A stretch of DNA of 64,000 nucleotides. It comes from Chionis minor (Eukaryota; Chordata; Aves; Charadriiformes; Chionididae). Positions within the stretch are counted from its first letter, which is position 1. Each line of letters starts with the position of its first letter. Location of the stretch: NCBI GenBank assembly GCA_013398295.1, contig VZSF01007316.1, positions 144,319 to 208,318 of the forward strand, in the 5' to 3' direction. Position numbers and translations under genes: made by a program. Positions 1 to 12,289 of the stretch are shown here, piece by piece. Under the pieces are notes generated by a model. It made no database searches and was not told the DNA's origin. It worked only from the letters and a program-made list of their open reading frames with translations.

Positions 1-3000
1 AGCTGTTCTCCCTAGGTATATCTGAGGCTGTGACTTCAAACTGGCTCTAGATTCAAATTCATATTTGCTTTGGGACTCAGACTGGGATCCCTACCAGAAT
101 CAACCATAGTATCATGAGAGTGAATGCAACTAATGTAAATCATCTCTTCCAGAATTCTGTCTCATTGCAACACAACTCCTTCTCTGAAAGCAAGAAATCC
201 TTCACAGTCAATGAAATAAAACTTTTGCTAAATGCAATTCAAACCTGTGAATAACCATGGGAAGATGCTGAAGTGTCTACTGCAGTTGCTACTACAGTTC
301 ATGTCCAGCCATTCGGAGTATTCTTTTAGCAACTGCAAAAGTAATGCTACAAGGACTTTTGCAGTCCCTTTACAGAGCTGAGTAAAGGTCTTTTCCAGGC
401 CTGTGGTTTTTACCTACACATCTCCTTTTCATTTAGGTTCATATCCCCACAAGTCATGAATTGTACGACAAAAAAGTTTTCATAGGAAATAATTGTTACA
501 TTGTAGAAAGATGCAAGGCCTAACAGAGACCTTCTCAGATCTAGAATGATCAAAACCAAGAGATATCTTTAATAGTCAAGCTGTTAGGATGCTGCTTGAT
601 CTGAGCTGTGAAATTAATCTCCATCCACCATAACCCCAGCAGATCCCAGCAGAGGTTATACCTTTCTGTCTTTCTTCCTCTCCCTTTCAGAATTCTTAGT
701 TATTTATTCCAAACAGAAGTCTGGATGGGCTGGCTTAGGTTTGCTGAATCTGTTGTGACGTTCTTTTTTATCTCTCTGCTTTCTGTTTCAAAACTTCAAC
801 CTCCTCCTTCTCCCCCTTCCATCCTCTTCCCACCTTTGTTGTCAGCTTTATTCACGACTTTATCATTTTTCAGGTATGTGTAGAAATTATGTTTGTTTCT
901 CACAAGTTTCACGGAGTTCTTGCTGACCGTTGCTATAGGTCTCCTTTCAGGTTCTGCTTTAAGTAGTTTAAAGGTTTTAACAGGGACTTGGAAACTCAAG
1001 GTCCTGGTTACCCATGCATAAGCAGAAATGGCACCCAGCCTTACCTGATAATCATGTATGACAGCACTAGGAAGCAACATCTATAGCTGTGTTGAGGATG
1101 TACCTTTACTTTCATGATTGTCCTATATTTTAAAAGTGTAATTTCTTTCTAACGGTAAAATGCTTGCTGGATATATGAAATAGAGTTATTTAAATAAAGA
1201 AAAATACAACATTTTGATGTAAGAAATAAAACTTTTTTTTCCTCCTCTGTTAATTGTTCGTATTTATCTGACTTCATAGGTGACATTCTAAACTTTTTAA
1301 CTTCCCCATTGTCCATAAAGTCATCATGCGTGTATAAAGAAAGTAAACCAGACATTGTGTCTTAAAATAGCAAATTATCACTATAGCACAGCTGGAAAAT
1401 GTTCATGGCTTCTCTTTGGCAGCGTAAAACGAGAGAGGAGGGAGAGAAACATCAGTTTATTTATTCAAGCTGCTAGCAATCGCAACCCTGCTGCTTTCAG
1501 TCTGTCCCTTCCTTCAGTCAGAGTGACTGACAGTTGGAAACACATTTTCTTCCCTTTCAAAAGTCAGATATGGACACCCTGGCTAGTAATGGTTGCTGAC
1601 ATGTAGAAGCTATCCAAGAATACCGTGTTATTTATCACAATATGTACTTTGTGCTAAAAATGTGAATACTCTCAAGACAAAGAGTGGAGTAGCTGTCTTC
1701 TAGAAGACCCATTACACATGGCAGAAACTGATTCTTAAGTTTGAGTCTTTGGATTTTTGCTGTTTAATTGAAAACAGTTTTTTGTAATTATTCAATGTTT
1801 TCAAAAATCAAGGAAGTCAGTTGCAATTACAATGCATTTGTAAATGGATACGTGATTATTAACATGGTATATAAACCTAGCTTCAGCGTGCCTCAGAGTT
1901 GTAAGCATGGGTTAGAAGTAAGAAAGCATGTAGGTGATAGGAACAAAGACTGCCACAAAGGCACCTGCAGGACCGTGGTACTTCAGTGAGATAAAGCTGC
2001 TCAAAGGTAGGCATACCAGAATAGCACTGATCTTCCCTAGCTGCAATTCTCATATTTTTGACAGTATACGCTGTGGCAGAGAAGGTTGGGAGGGGAAATT
2101 CTTTCTCCTATTTCTAATGTTTTATGTACCTTGCAATGCATTAGACCCTATCACTTAGAATTTGTGCGTCTGAAAAAGTTCATCTGCCTACTTTGTAGAC
2201 GCCAGATAAATAACTCTGCTTAATGTCTGAGAACTTGCGGGAAGTGGAGAAGCGGGCAACAGGTAGAAAGTTCACACCTTTTTAGCCAATCACTTTCACT
2301 AATGCATGGTACGTTTAAGAAATCCTTTTAACATAAGCTTGCTTGACACAACCTTCAGACTTATTAGTAATCCCTCTGAAGGATTTTTTTCTTTGACTGT
2401 CTGATGAAAGAACTCAAGTAAGTGTACTGAGCAAATTAAAAGATGAGGCAGGCTGAGGGAAGCAGGCCAGAAAATCACTGATGAAATACAGGGGCTCCAG
2501 AGACTTTCAAGTGGGATGATTCACAAGGGTAGTGGAACTGGTTGTTTAAAGCATAAGAATAAAGATGGGTTACGCAACTCCATGTTCTATTACCCAAATG
2601 CAGCTATAGCACCATCTGCTCATAATACTCTTTCTGCATTTTAGAAGACTAGCTCTGACTCCCAAAGAACTGGCCCATGTCCTTCTGTTCCAAGTGTAAA
2701 TATCCACATCTTTTTTCAGTTGAGCTACACTGATTTGGCTGTTTGAGAAGTTTCCACAGCAAGAGAGCTGAGAACCATATTCCTTTTACATACAAAATTA
2801 GTGCTATTGACTAATAAAGTCCAGCACCTCTTCCAGCATCATCAATACAAAACGTTGTTCCCTTGCAGTAGTTAAGAAACATTCAGGCTAGAAGAAGTGA
2901 GTAAATTATTGATGGTTAATTAAGGATGTGGGTTTGTCATGCCTGTTAACAAGGTAAAGAAGATTACTGAAGAAAGGAAACCACAATTTTGAGATTATAC

Positions 3001-4597
3001 ATTGTGATCCAGCTGACAGACTTGGGCATATCTGAAAGATGTCCCACACCAGTTACTGTTAGTATGGACAATATTCAAACAAGAGACCCTCTAGAATGCT
3101 GATTTCAATATTTGTGGCGGACTCAAGTTTAAAACATCAACAAAACCCCCACAATGGCTTTCTGTTTGCTTTTAGTCAATGCCAAAAATTAAAACCTATA
3201 CCTAAGAGTAGGTAATAAAAGCAAAGAAATTGAGTTTACTGAAAGCATTGAAGACTGCTTAGAGTATGACAGTTTAGAACTACAAAAAAAAATGTAACTC
3301 CAGCAAAGAGCGACACTCAGATGGTGGGCATAACTATCCCTAGTCCAAAACTGAAGGATTCATTCATATTTTCTTTTATCCTCTCAGATGCATCTGTTAC
3401 ACCATAATTAACTCCTCTCAGGTTTTTTTCAGGCACTTCAGTCTTTGTGTGTCAGTCCTAGACCCGTTTGTCATCTGTGACTTGCCTTTCTCTCCAAACT
3501 GTGTCAGAAGTCATAGGGATGATATAGGGGGTACACTCAAAGACTTTCACAAGTTTTCCTCTAAGGGAGGGACATTTTTAAAAAATGAAAAACTTTTTAC
3601 TTCCCATCTTTTCTCCACATTTACTATAGAAGGAGGAAGAGTATGGATTTTTCAGGACACATCATTTGAGAGAAGCCGTGAGATCACATGAGTATCATAA
3701 AAAATGTGGATTTTTTCATGATTTTTTTGTTTTACGTTAAAGATGGAAAATGCATAAGAAAACTTATGGAGAGACTGTAACTGACACACTGGTTAAATCT
3801 AAATGTAGAAAAGGGCAATAGTGGGCAATGAGGTTAAGCAGAGATCTAAAGATTAGTGGAAGCAATAAACAGAAGGCTTTTAAAAATGGAAAAAATATCG
3901 TGAGTCTGGGAAGGAGAAAGATTTATGAACTATAAAGTACAGAGAACAAAAAGCTGTATTGGAACTTCAGCTACAGATAATGCTTCAGTATATGCTCGTA
4001 AGTCATCAGAATACCCATTTTAAAATAAATAACTATAAAAGGCTCAAGGACTAGTAGCTGACTAGAAGTAACAACAATAAATAGAGACATAAAATGATGC
4101 ATTTGCTGAAGTTGTTTTTATATTTAAAAGCATAAATATAGTTAGTAAAAAAAGCCAGAGATTGGCTAGAAGAGAATAAAGTTAACATAGAATGATAGTA
4201 CAGAATTGATAATATAAAAATACTACTGCAAAAGAGTTACATGAGGTTTAAGTAAAGTTCAGAAGTTTGTTATTTCACAGAGCACTGAAGTGGAGGAGAA
4301 TGAGATGTAAAACATGTTTACATCTTTGGGTTGTTTGGGGTTTTTTCTTTTTTATATGATCTTGATTTTGAGCAATTTTTAATTCAGTAATTTAAGCTTC
4401 TGAAAAATACAACTTACTCAAAATCAAAAACATGTATAAAAGATTATGTTTTTTCTTCAATTTCTTTGAGATTACAGAGTCAAATTCACAGTTACATAAA
4501 CTTATATTCTCTTCTACCATTGCAGCATATTGTCTCTTTCATACCAGTATGCAAATGGGTTTTTCTCACCAAGAGAAGTGTAAGAAATTATGAATAC

Positions 4598-4613
4598 AGA
4601 AGAAGAAGAAGAA
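4598..4613. repeat. (AGA)n microsatellite, about 5 units
   Basis: Five consecutive AGA triplets plus one base. It is a simple sequence repeat with no coding context. Confidence 0.8.
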
Positions 4614-5001
4614 TAGGAGAGAACTTTCCTGTTCTTGAATCATGCCAAGTGAACCCTGATGCTGAATTAGTGAGCTGATTAAGTGCATTCATCATAGTCT
4701 CTTAAGAAAGCAAAGGAACGTTTCTTTAATAGATACTAATTGCAATGCTGTTTTTTACATCAGTCCTGTTTTGGAAATGAGTAGAAGATATTTTCACTAG
4801 TGTGAGTAGAAAGCATGCTTCTGAATCTGACACAAAATAAAGGCTAGGAAAAGCATTCTTGCTGAGCATCATACGCCGCTGCCAAGGCCGTTCCAAATCT
4901 ATGACCTTGAATGATCAGCTTATGGCCTACTTTTCAACGTGTCCCTTCCTAATGCAAATAAGAGTGTCTAGACTATAAGAGCTTGATGACCTGCCCTTTT
5001 C

Positions 5002-5035
5002 TGTGAGTGTGTGTGCTCACACGCACACACACACA
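5002..5035. repeat. GT-rich run followed directly by CA-rich run (self-complementary)
   Basis: A short GT-rich dinucleotide run (about 5002-5015) is followed, after a few bases, by a CA-rich run (about 5018-5035). The halves are reverse complements, so the locus can fold back as a hairpin. It is a microsatellite pair by composition. Confidence 0.75.
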
Positions 5036-5706
5036 GAGTGGATGAAATTTTAACGTTCTGTACAGATGTGTATTTAACTGACCTAAGTGTTCTTCAAATA
5101 TATCATAGGGACTGTGGCCACAATTTTTTCTTCTTGAAAAATAACCGCTAAAGTAAGAGGCTTTTCAATTTTTTGAGATAAAAACTAGTGCTTAACTTAA
5201 GTCATAGCTGAAAAATTGAAGAGTACCTTTAAAATAAACTTTTGTATTTTATAGCTTTTTATTATTTCATAACTCAAAGCATAGAAATCTTGCTAGTATG
5301 AAAATTTACATTCAGCCTTATAGTGTACAACAAAACAAAACTGTTTGTAGAAGTACTTTCTCTGACTGATGACTGGCCCCAAATTTTGTACCCTTTAGCT
5401 ATTTATGCAGTTTGTGAAGGGAACTCCTTTGGTTTGACTCAAGTTGAGGATCAACTTCAAGTGAAATTCCTATGCAGTTCCACATTTGCTTCATGCAAGT
5501 ACAATTACACTTTCTCAAAAGGAATAAAGTTGTCTGTGTCCCTACCTGAGTAAAGATGGTGCAAAAGACCCTCTACCATTTCACATTCTGTGGAGTTGTG
5601 TAAGAAAGTTCTTGAGAACTCATAGCTTACAATACTGGTGTGGCATCTACAGAACCTTCTCTTTTAGCCACTTGTCCTACTTACACTTTAATAACTTCGC
5701 ACCAGA

Positions 5707-5762
5707 TCTCAGAGGGCCAGGCGAAATTTGCAAAATTGCCGAAGTTTGTGCTGGCCCTGAGA
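5707..5762. repeat. Inverted repeat, 12-bp stem with a 2-nt bulge, 30-nt loop
   Basis: The left arm at 5707-5720 pairs with the right arm at 5751-5762: TCTCAG with CTGAGA, then GGCCAG with CTGGCC. The extra AG at 5713-5714 is bulged. The loop is 5721-5750. The arms are GC-rich relative to the surroundings. No function is recognised. Confidence 0.7.
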
Positions 5763-7013
5763 GCATAGTATCAATATTTAATTTCCCCAGATCGATTCAT
5801 TCCTCTGCTTTGGACACCATAGCGGTTGATCCTGCTTCATTCATGTTTAAAGGGTAATTCTTGTATCCTTTATATAAGGTTATATAAGAGGCTAAAAAAT
5901 GACATGAAGATAATAGATTTAGTCAAATGTGAAAACCTGAAAGCCAGGAGCTCAGATGTAGCAGAAAGGGTTGCTGAAGGAGTGAAAAGCAGGTATCTAA
6001 AGGAGATGGGGAGAAAGAACATGGTGAAACACTGTTCCAAAGGAAACATGAGACATAGGAAGAATCCCAGCAGAGCAAGTGTGAAGATTTCAGAGGCACA
6101 AGCAATCATCTTGGTTGAAGTCTATGACTAAACTGAGATGTTTTAGACATTTTATTGTTTATGCAGAAAACTCATTAACAACATTGGTGATGTCATTTTC
6201 ATTGACGTGACAAGAGAAGGCAAAACCAATTTTGCTTATGAAGCTACCTAACCTATGTTACATTGATGTCCTTTTATGTAGGTAATTTTGTCTTTATGGA
6301 CATTTCATCAGTTTTAGACACAGAAGATACTACCTCACCTCTCAACAAAGCTAGAACAGGATGCTCTGGTACAAAGATTTCAATCCGATTACAAACCATC
6401 TATTAAATTGCAAAATTATCAGAAATAATTAAGGGTAAAAAATTATGTAAGTAAATGAAAAATTCAATTACATACCTCTTGTTCTCTTTTCACCTTATTT
6501 GTTCATCAAGCGAAACATGTTTATCCTCCTTTGAAAGACAAAACTTAATGTGAGAGTGAACAAATGTAATCCTTCTGAAGTTCTCTCCGTTAATGTGTGG
6601 TTTCTATCTGCACTAATGCAATGGGACCAACTCAAACTCAGTATCCACTTCTAAACAAAATAGCTGTGCATTCTTTGACTTGCTTAGTATTTCAGTACAA
6701 TGAGAAGAGACAAGAATTGACAGATTTCAAGTTGGAAGGGGAAGAAACCCTGGTCCTACAATCAGTGGAGATTTTGGACCAAATCTCCATTGACATGAGT
6801 CAAATCTAACCTGACCAATAGGAAAAAGCCTAAGACGGAACTATATGGAATACTGAATTTCTGAATAAATCCAAAGAAATCTTTAAGTACATCAACCTCA
6901 AACACTCTCACAAAAAATATTGGAGAACATATTCTAAACAGCAAGTATTTGTTTTCCAGCTGTAGATAGCTCTATTAAAAACAACTTATTTGTTTCAGGT
7001 GTCCATTGTGCAG

Positions 7014-7240
7014 CATAGAACCATAAAATAATAGAATAGTTTGGGTTGGAAGGGATCTTTAAATGTCATCTAGCCCTGCAATGAGCAGGGTCATCTTCAG
7101 CTACATCAGGTTTCTTGGAGCCCTATCCAGCCTGCCCTTGAATGTTTCCAGGGATGGGGCATCTACCACCTGTTCCAGTGTTTCATCACCCTCATTGTAA
7201 AGAATTACTTCCTTATGGTTCTGCCTTTGTTTGAGCCTCT
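7014..7240 (-). mobile_element. CR1 LINE 3'-end fragment, old, minus orientation
   Basis: Read on the minus strand this matches my knowledge of the CR1 3' end. The element's tail (TTCTATG-type repeats, degraded) lies at 7014-7037. It is followed by the characteristic GGTTGGAAGGGATCTT word on the plus strand, the cluster of CCAGGGATGGGGCAT, and the CACCCTCATTGTAAAGAAT region near the end of ORF2. The piece is severely 5'-truncated and diverged. Compared with the usual CR1 text it lacks about a dozen bases between the 'CATCTACCACC' and 'TGTTCCAGTG' words. The right boundary is uncertain by some tens of bases. No coding capacity remains. Confidence 0.88.
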
Positions 7241-7445
7241 GATTTTGCCAACATACAAAGGTTTTGAATTATGCAAAACTGAAAACAAATTACTTGTTGT
7301 TAGCTTGAAGATAATAATTAATTTCTAGAAATACTTAAGTTTACTGAAAGAGTACAGATGTCTGTCATCTACGCTGTACTGCAAAGTCCTTCCAAACAAT
7401 TTTCTAGATCATATAGTGTAGCTATGATGCTCCTGGCTTGAAAAA

Positions 7446-7459
7446 CTGTTTTAAAACAG
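7446..7459. repeat. Perfect 14-bp palindrome
   Basis: CTGTTTTAAAACAG equals its own reverse complement. Such a short AT-rich palindrome is likely to occur by chance in a window this size; it is recorded only for completeness. Confidence 0.7.
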
Positions 7460-8938
7460 CTGAGAAAGAATAATGACTTCAGAAAGAAATGGTTAGTCTG
7501 TGTTTACATTCAAACAATTTAGATTTTCACAGGGTTTGACTTTAATGTGTGATTTCTAACATATCTGAAAGTTTTTGTCTGGTTGTTATATTAAAAATTA
7601 TCTCATAACTTTCTTTGACAGTGAATTTTAGTTTTATTATAAAACACTTAGCCCTCATTATTTTCATATAAAAATTTAAAGAATAGCAAATAAAAATCAA
7701 TTCAATGCAAAGACTTTTGTGCTATTACTTAAGCTTTTGGATCATACAAAATTTTGGCATATGGTGTGAAATACTTTTATGATTCAGGAGGTTATCTAAT
7801 GTATGTTGATGAGTATTCAAGAAAAGATACGCTATATCAATCAACAAACAGAAAAAAGAGAAACCAACTATCAGGAAGAGGAGAAGAGTCCTTCCAAAAT
7901 CCACATAGAATACAAGTACCATCTCTGTTACAGGTCTTTAACCCAACCTCAGAGGTGAAATACATCTATGGGCAGGAAATGAAAACTTCTGTATACTGAG
8001 CTGTAACTGATAAGAGTTCCACCATGCTACTTACAGCACTTCAACACTTCTTTGGGAAAATATCATCCAAGCTGAAGGGTTCCTTCAATAGCTCTTGATC
8101 TTTGGAGTAATTAAGATCAAGATCAAGAATTAAGAAATATCAGTGCAAAATCCTTTTCCAAAAAATTGTTATTGTTGCAATAAGCTCCATTTGACACCTT
8201 ATATAAGCAAACAAAACCAGGCAAAATGGAAAATAAAAAACCAAGCCTGTACTTTTCCTGTATTCTGTCCCAAAACTTTTCTCTTCACACTTAGGTAAGG
8301 AGATCAGCTCTCACTGTGAAGAACTGTTTTATTTGCTTTTAGATAATCGGAATGATTTAGATTACCATTTTGAAGCGATGCTCATTTCTCTTAGGCAACT
8401 GTCTCCGGATTTCACTTTTTACAATAAAATTCTCAACTTAAAAGTAGTGAGAAAAGATGGCTGCATCTATACATGTATCTAACATATAGTTCTCTAAACT
8501 GGCTTCTGTCTTGTTTCAGTTTGCCCTGAAATTTTATAAACTGCTTCAGTATTCTTTTGCAATCCTGAAATGACAAAATACTTGCACCATAAATAATTTT
8601 CAAAAGGGATATGGAAAGCAGTCCTGGAGTTCTTTTTTTAGGTCAGTGAGAAAACAACACTCATTTCAGTGTTGTCAAAATAATGACTGATTAAACAATA
8701 TTTGAAAATGAAATGGTATTTTGAACTAGATTAAGTGTTATCATTTTTATAAGTTTGTGAATTTAAATCCAAAACATTTAATTTCATTTAAAGCAGAATA
8801 TAGTTAAATGCTACCTCTGCCAAATAATTTATTTCATAATAATCTGTTCATAGGTGTACCAATGCAATATATGGCTCTAAAAACAAATAATAAAGAAATA
8901 AATCAGAAAATATCAGTGTGTGACAGGGTTGTTTTGGC

Positions 8939-8955
8939 TTTTTTTTTTTTTTTTT
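8939..8955. repeat. Homopolymer T17
   Basis: An uninterrupted run of 17 T. It could be the poly(A) tail of a minus-strand retroposed insert, but I see no insert body or target duplication, so it is called simple sequence. Confidence 0.85.
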
Positions 8956-9997
8956 AAATAGTGATTCTTCTATGTTTCCTGATGTCCCAAAGCTAAACAA
9001 ATGTTGATAATACTCTCAAGGACATTGAGACAGGAAAGCTTCAGAAAGGTGACTCAAAAAGGGAGGATTTTAATAATATTTAATCTGAAAAACTGGGATA
9101 AATTGAGCTTATCCCAATTTGTAAAACCATTTTAAATCTGATGCACTGGAAGAGGATAATTTAATTTCAAGAGGTCAGGAGTTTGCCTAGATATGTACGT
9201 TCTGGGTACATTTAATAGGTGACAAAGTTCCCATCAAAGAAAGTTTGCCCTGAAGTGTATTGTAGGATATTGTGGAATACTTTTGATAAGGCCCAGGGCT
9301 GAACACACAATTTTAGATGTGGTTTTGCTGAACTCATAGAGACAGCAAATTAGTGTTATGATGCCCATGTTATCTGAAAATGAATTATTCAGCCTCATTT
9401 GGAGTGGTTTAGGTCAGCTCAAAATACCTTAATTTTTTCTGCAATTGCATTTAATTGAGGTACAGTTCCGAGGGCATTTCATGTTAGGGGTATCTAAGTA
9501 AAATGTTTGGCCTCCTGAGAAGCAGGCTGTTCTTAAGGATGACTTCCTAGAGTAAAGTTATGGTCAAGGTCTCTGGCAAGATGTTATATAATCTCTTTCT
9601 TGGCATGCTCAAAATGTATTAATCCTTTAAAGAAATATAACAGCTGGTGTTTTGAAGATGCCAGCAAAAACTAAGATTCAAAGAGTCAGCCTACAATTGA
9701 GCTGGACACATTTTATTTACTGCTGCTGCAGTGAAACAGAGGTGAACCCAAGTGAGTCGAGGAGGCTGAACAGCTGACAATGAACATAAAATTTTTACTT
9801 GATGCAAGACTGAATTTGTTTCAGATTTGTTCATGATTTTTTTAATTAATCTCTGCTAACTTTCATAAACATTTAGGCTACAGAAGAAAAGAAGACAGGT
9901 TTTAATTTCCAATATTGAGATGGTTCTCTGTTCTCCTTTTAGAATGCATACATTCATATTGTTTTTCTTAAATATGTTTTTCTGTGGAAAAAAAACC

Positions 9998-10018
9998 GGG
10001 GGGGGGGTTGGGGAGGGG
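9998..10018 (+). repeat. G-run with G-quadruplex potential
   Basis: Ten consecutive G, then TT, four G, A and four G. It is preceded by A8 and CC at 9988-9997. The pattern satisfies the usual four-G-tract quadruplex rule on the plus strand. No gene is nearby. Confidence 0.8.
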
Positions 10019-10865
10019 AAGTAGGACATTGTTTTTAGTCAAGCAGAAGTTTTGTTAGATACCCCAAGGTAACAGAGATCTGATTTTCATCCTGTATTTT
10101 CCTATGTAAGGCAATGACTATGTTGCCAGGTTTGCTTTTCTTTTTCCTGACAATACCTAATCCTTTAACTTGTGACAGAAATTCAAGAGAATTTGGTCTT
10201 GAGAAATGCAAATACCAAAAAATACGTGGTTTTCATCAATTTGGTGTTCAGACAGACCCTGTAGTAAGTTCTGCCAAAGACAACAAATTTGCCATATTTC
10301 ACTAGATGTTTTCTTCAAATGTCCCTTCCCTTGCCTGCAATATATAGCAAGTTCTCAGCTCACAGAAGCTTCTACCACACCAAAAGTTAATCAGAAAAAG
10401 TATGTTACCTGTGTTGTTGTAAGAAACAGAAAGACTATGAGGGCCTTTCTACTTTTGCTGTCAGGTACAGGCTTAGATGAGACAGATTTGAAGTTGCTTA
10501 AACTTGCTACAGGCATTTTATCCCATCAGCTAGCATCTGTTTCCAGTGAACCATTTTATCAAGGTATTATTTCACTGGAGTGTGAAGTGGCAAAGTTATC
10601 TTCATACAGTCTGTTCCATTATAAATGTTAGGTATGCTTAGGCTTTTGTTGTTGTTTTATTTTATGCATAATTATGAGTTAAAATGTCTAACATTTACAT
10701 CACAGACTGTTTATAATTAATTCCCTAACAAAGTTATGAAAAACTTTATCTTGATGGAAGAAGCTTGTCTTGATGGGATGATCCAGAATTGAAATTCTGA
10801 GATATTCTTCCAAAAGTGCCTGTATGCAAACTACCTACTAAAGAAGGGAATACATTTTCAGGAAA

Positions 10866-10918
10866 TTTTTTTTTTTTTTTATGATTAGTGCAGNTCTCCT
10901 CTCCTCTCCTCTCCTCCT
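10866..10918. repeat. T15 run and TCTCC pentanucleotide repeat with an ambiguous base
   Basis: A run of 15 T at 10866-10880 is followed by an undetermined base (n) at 10894. After it comes a pyrimidine tract of repeated TCTCC units from about 10895 to 10918. The n at the edge of the repeat probably marks uncertain basecalling or assembly in low-complexity sequence. Confidence 0.8.
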
Positions 10919-11621
10919 CAAAAGATGAGAACTTTTACTACTATTTACCAGACAAAAAGAAGTTCTGAGCAGGAGGCAATTTCTTGATTTGAAATGTTGC
11001 TCTTTGAACATAAAGAAATACAGATGTGAAAGGATCAGAAGCAAGTCGCACAACCATGCAAACTCTTTTCCTAGTCCATACTAAAAAGCCCAGTGTTCTA
11101 GTTGCTTAACATTTCCGCTTCCATTACAGTGCAGTCAAGAAAAGCCAGTCATAAAGATATTCACATAAACAGTAATATGTGATTTTTCTCATCAAAAGGA
11201 AAAAAAACATGGTTTTCATCCAACAAAGATGTCTTCTGAAATTTCCTGTTGTGAGACTGAAAAAAAAAATGGTGCTATGAATGGATAGAAAAGTCCTCTA
11301 TGACACTTTTAAAAATTGTCTTAATTTCTATGTTTCCTACAAGAGGAAAAACATAATTTCTGTTTCTCAGCTGTCCGGAGTTCTCATGTTTAATATTCAG
11401 CTGTTACTTTGCCTTTGAACATAAATTGCATCAGACACAACAAAGCTTTTCTTTTTTTTTTTAGGTTTTTTTTCCTGGTGCTCATTCTGTTGAAGTGTGT
11501 ACAGTCACAGTAGAGTCCGGCACACAGATGGCATTTCAGCAAGTAGATGTTCACTGTACATGAGATGATGGTGCAGACTGCTAGATGTCTAGGTCTACTC
11601 ATATTAAAGCCTGCATTATAC

Positions 11622-12197
11622 ATGCATGAGAAGCTCAACACGAGCCGGCAGTGCGCGCTGGCAGCCCAGAAAGCCAACCGTATCCTGGGTTGCATCAAAA
11701 GAAGCGTGACCAGCAGGGCACGGGAGGTGATTCTCCCCCTCTACTCTGCGCTTGTGAGACCCCACCTGGAGTACTGTGTCCAGTTCTGGAGTCCTCAACA
11801 TAGAAAGGACATGGAACTGTTGGAACAGGTCCAGCGAAGGGCCACTAAGATGATCAGAGGGATGGAGCACCTCTCCTATGAGGACAGGCTGAGAGAGCTG
11901 GGGCTGTTCAGCCTGGAGAAGAGAAGGCTCCGGGGAGACCTGATAGCAGCCTTTCAGTATCTGAAGGGAGCCTACAGGAGAGCTGGAGAGGGACTCTTTG
12001 TCAGGAAGTCTAGTGATAGGACAAGGGGTAATGGTTTTAAATTGGAAGAGGGGAGATTTAGATTAGATATTAGGAAGAAGTTCTTTACTGTGAGGGTGGT
12101 GAGGCACTGGAACAGGTTGCCCAGAGAAGTTGTGGATGCCCCATCCCTGGAAGTGTTCAAGGCCAGGCTGGGTGGGGCTTTGAGCAACCTGCTGTAG
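11622..12197 (+). pseudogene. CR1 ORF2 C-terminal fragment, open for 191 codons
   Basis: The frame from the ATG at 11622 to the TAG at 12195 encodes a C-terminal part of the CR1 pol protein. Recognisable blocks in order are [91 protein letters not shown], and [19 protein letters not shown]. These belong to the region at and after the end of the reverse-transcriptase domain. The endonuclease and the catalytic RT core are absent, so it cannot mobilise itself. The open frame continues 25 codons upstream to 11547, but that part does not look like CR1 and is probably chance. Absence of stops or frameshifts over 191 codons points to a fairly young copy. Confidence 0.9.
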
Positions 12198-12289
12198 TGA
12201 GAGGTGTCCCTGCCCATGGCAGGGGGGTTGGAACTTGATGATCTTTAAGGTCCCTTCCAACTCTAACCATTCTATGATTCTATGATTAT
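11622..12289 (+). mobile_element. CR1 LINE, 5'-truncated 3' end
   Basis: This is a well preserved 3' end of a CR1 non-LTR retrotransposon. It covers the C-terminal part of the reverse-transcriptase reading frame (to a TAG at 12195-12197) and a short 3' UTR with the characteristic GGGGGGTTGGAACTTGATG word. It finishes in a CR1-type tail of TTCTATGA repeats at about 12268-12289. The 5' end is truncated at about 11622, as is normal for CR1 copies. No target-site duplication is evident, which is also typical. Conservation is much better than in the copy at 7014-7240, suggesting later insertion. The subfamily cannot be assigned by eye. Confidence 0.95.

Larger units (their letters stand above)
1..7013. 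other. Intergenic DNA, no gene recognised
   Basis: This stretch is AT-rich and shows no frame with recognisable protein similarity. The open frames present are under about 105 codons, lack domain signatures and have no convincing splice context. It holds a 14-bp perfect palindrome at 1695-1708, an (AGA)5 run at 4598-4613, a GT/CA inverted dinucleotide repeat near 5002-5035 and a bulged hairpin at 5707-5762. I see no tRNA-like or rRNA-like sequence. Distal regulatory elements cannot be excluded by eye. Confidence 0.6.
7241..11621. other. Intergenic DNA between two CR1 copies
   Basis: No gene is recognised. The longest open frame (plus strand, 10206-10631, 141 codons) has no domain, no plausible splice context and no coding-like composition that I can defend. 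The stretch contains a 17-T run (8939-8955), a G-rich quadruplex-type run (9998-10018), and a T15 run followed by a TCTCC-type pyrimidine repeat with one ambiguous base at 10894. Confidence 0.55.

Noticed and set aside
1695..1708. 14-bp perfect palindrome containing a TCTAGA core
   Set aside because: Expected by chance at about this length; no associated features.
10206..10631. 141-codon open frame, plus strand
   Set aside because: No recognisable domain, low-complexity stretches and no splice or promoter context; consistent with chance in 64 kb.
10894..10894. Undetermined base (also at 49632)
   Set aside because: Both lie in low-complexity runs and reflect sequencing ambiguity, not biology.
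11547..11621. Upstream 25 codons of the CR1 frame as part of a fusion protein
   Set aside because: Composition and residues do not resemble CR1, and the truncation point at about 11622 is normal for the element.
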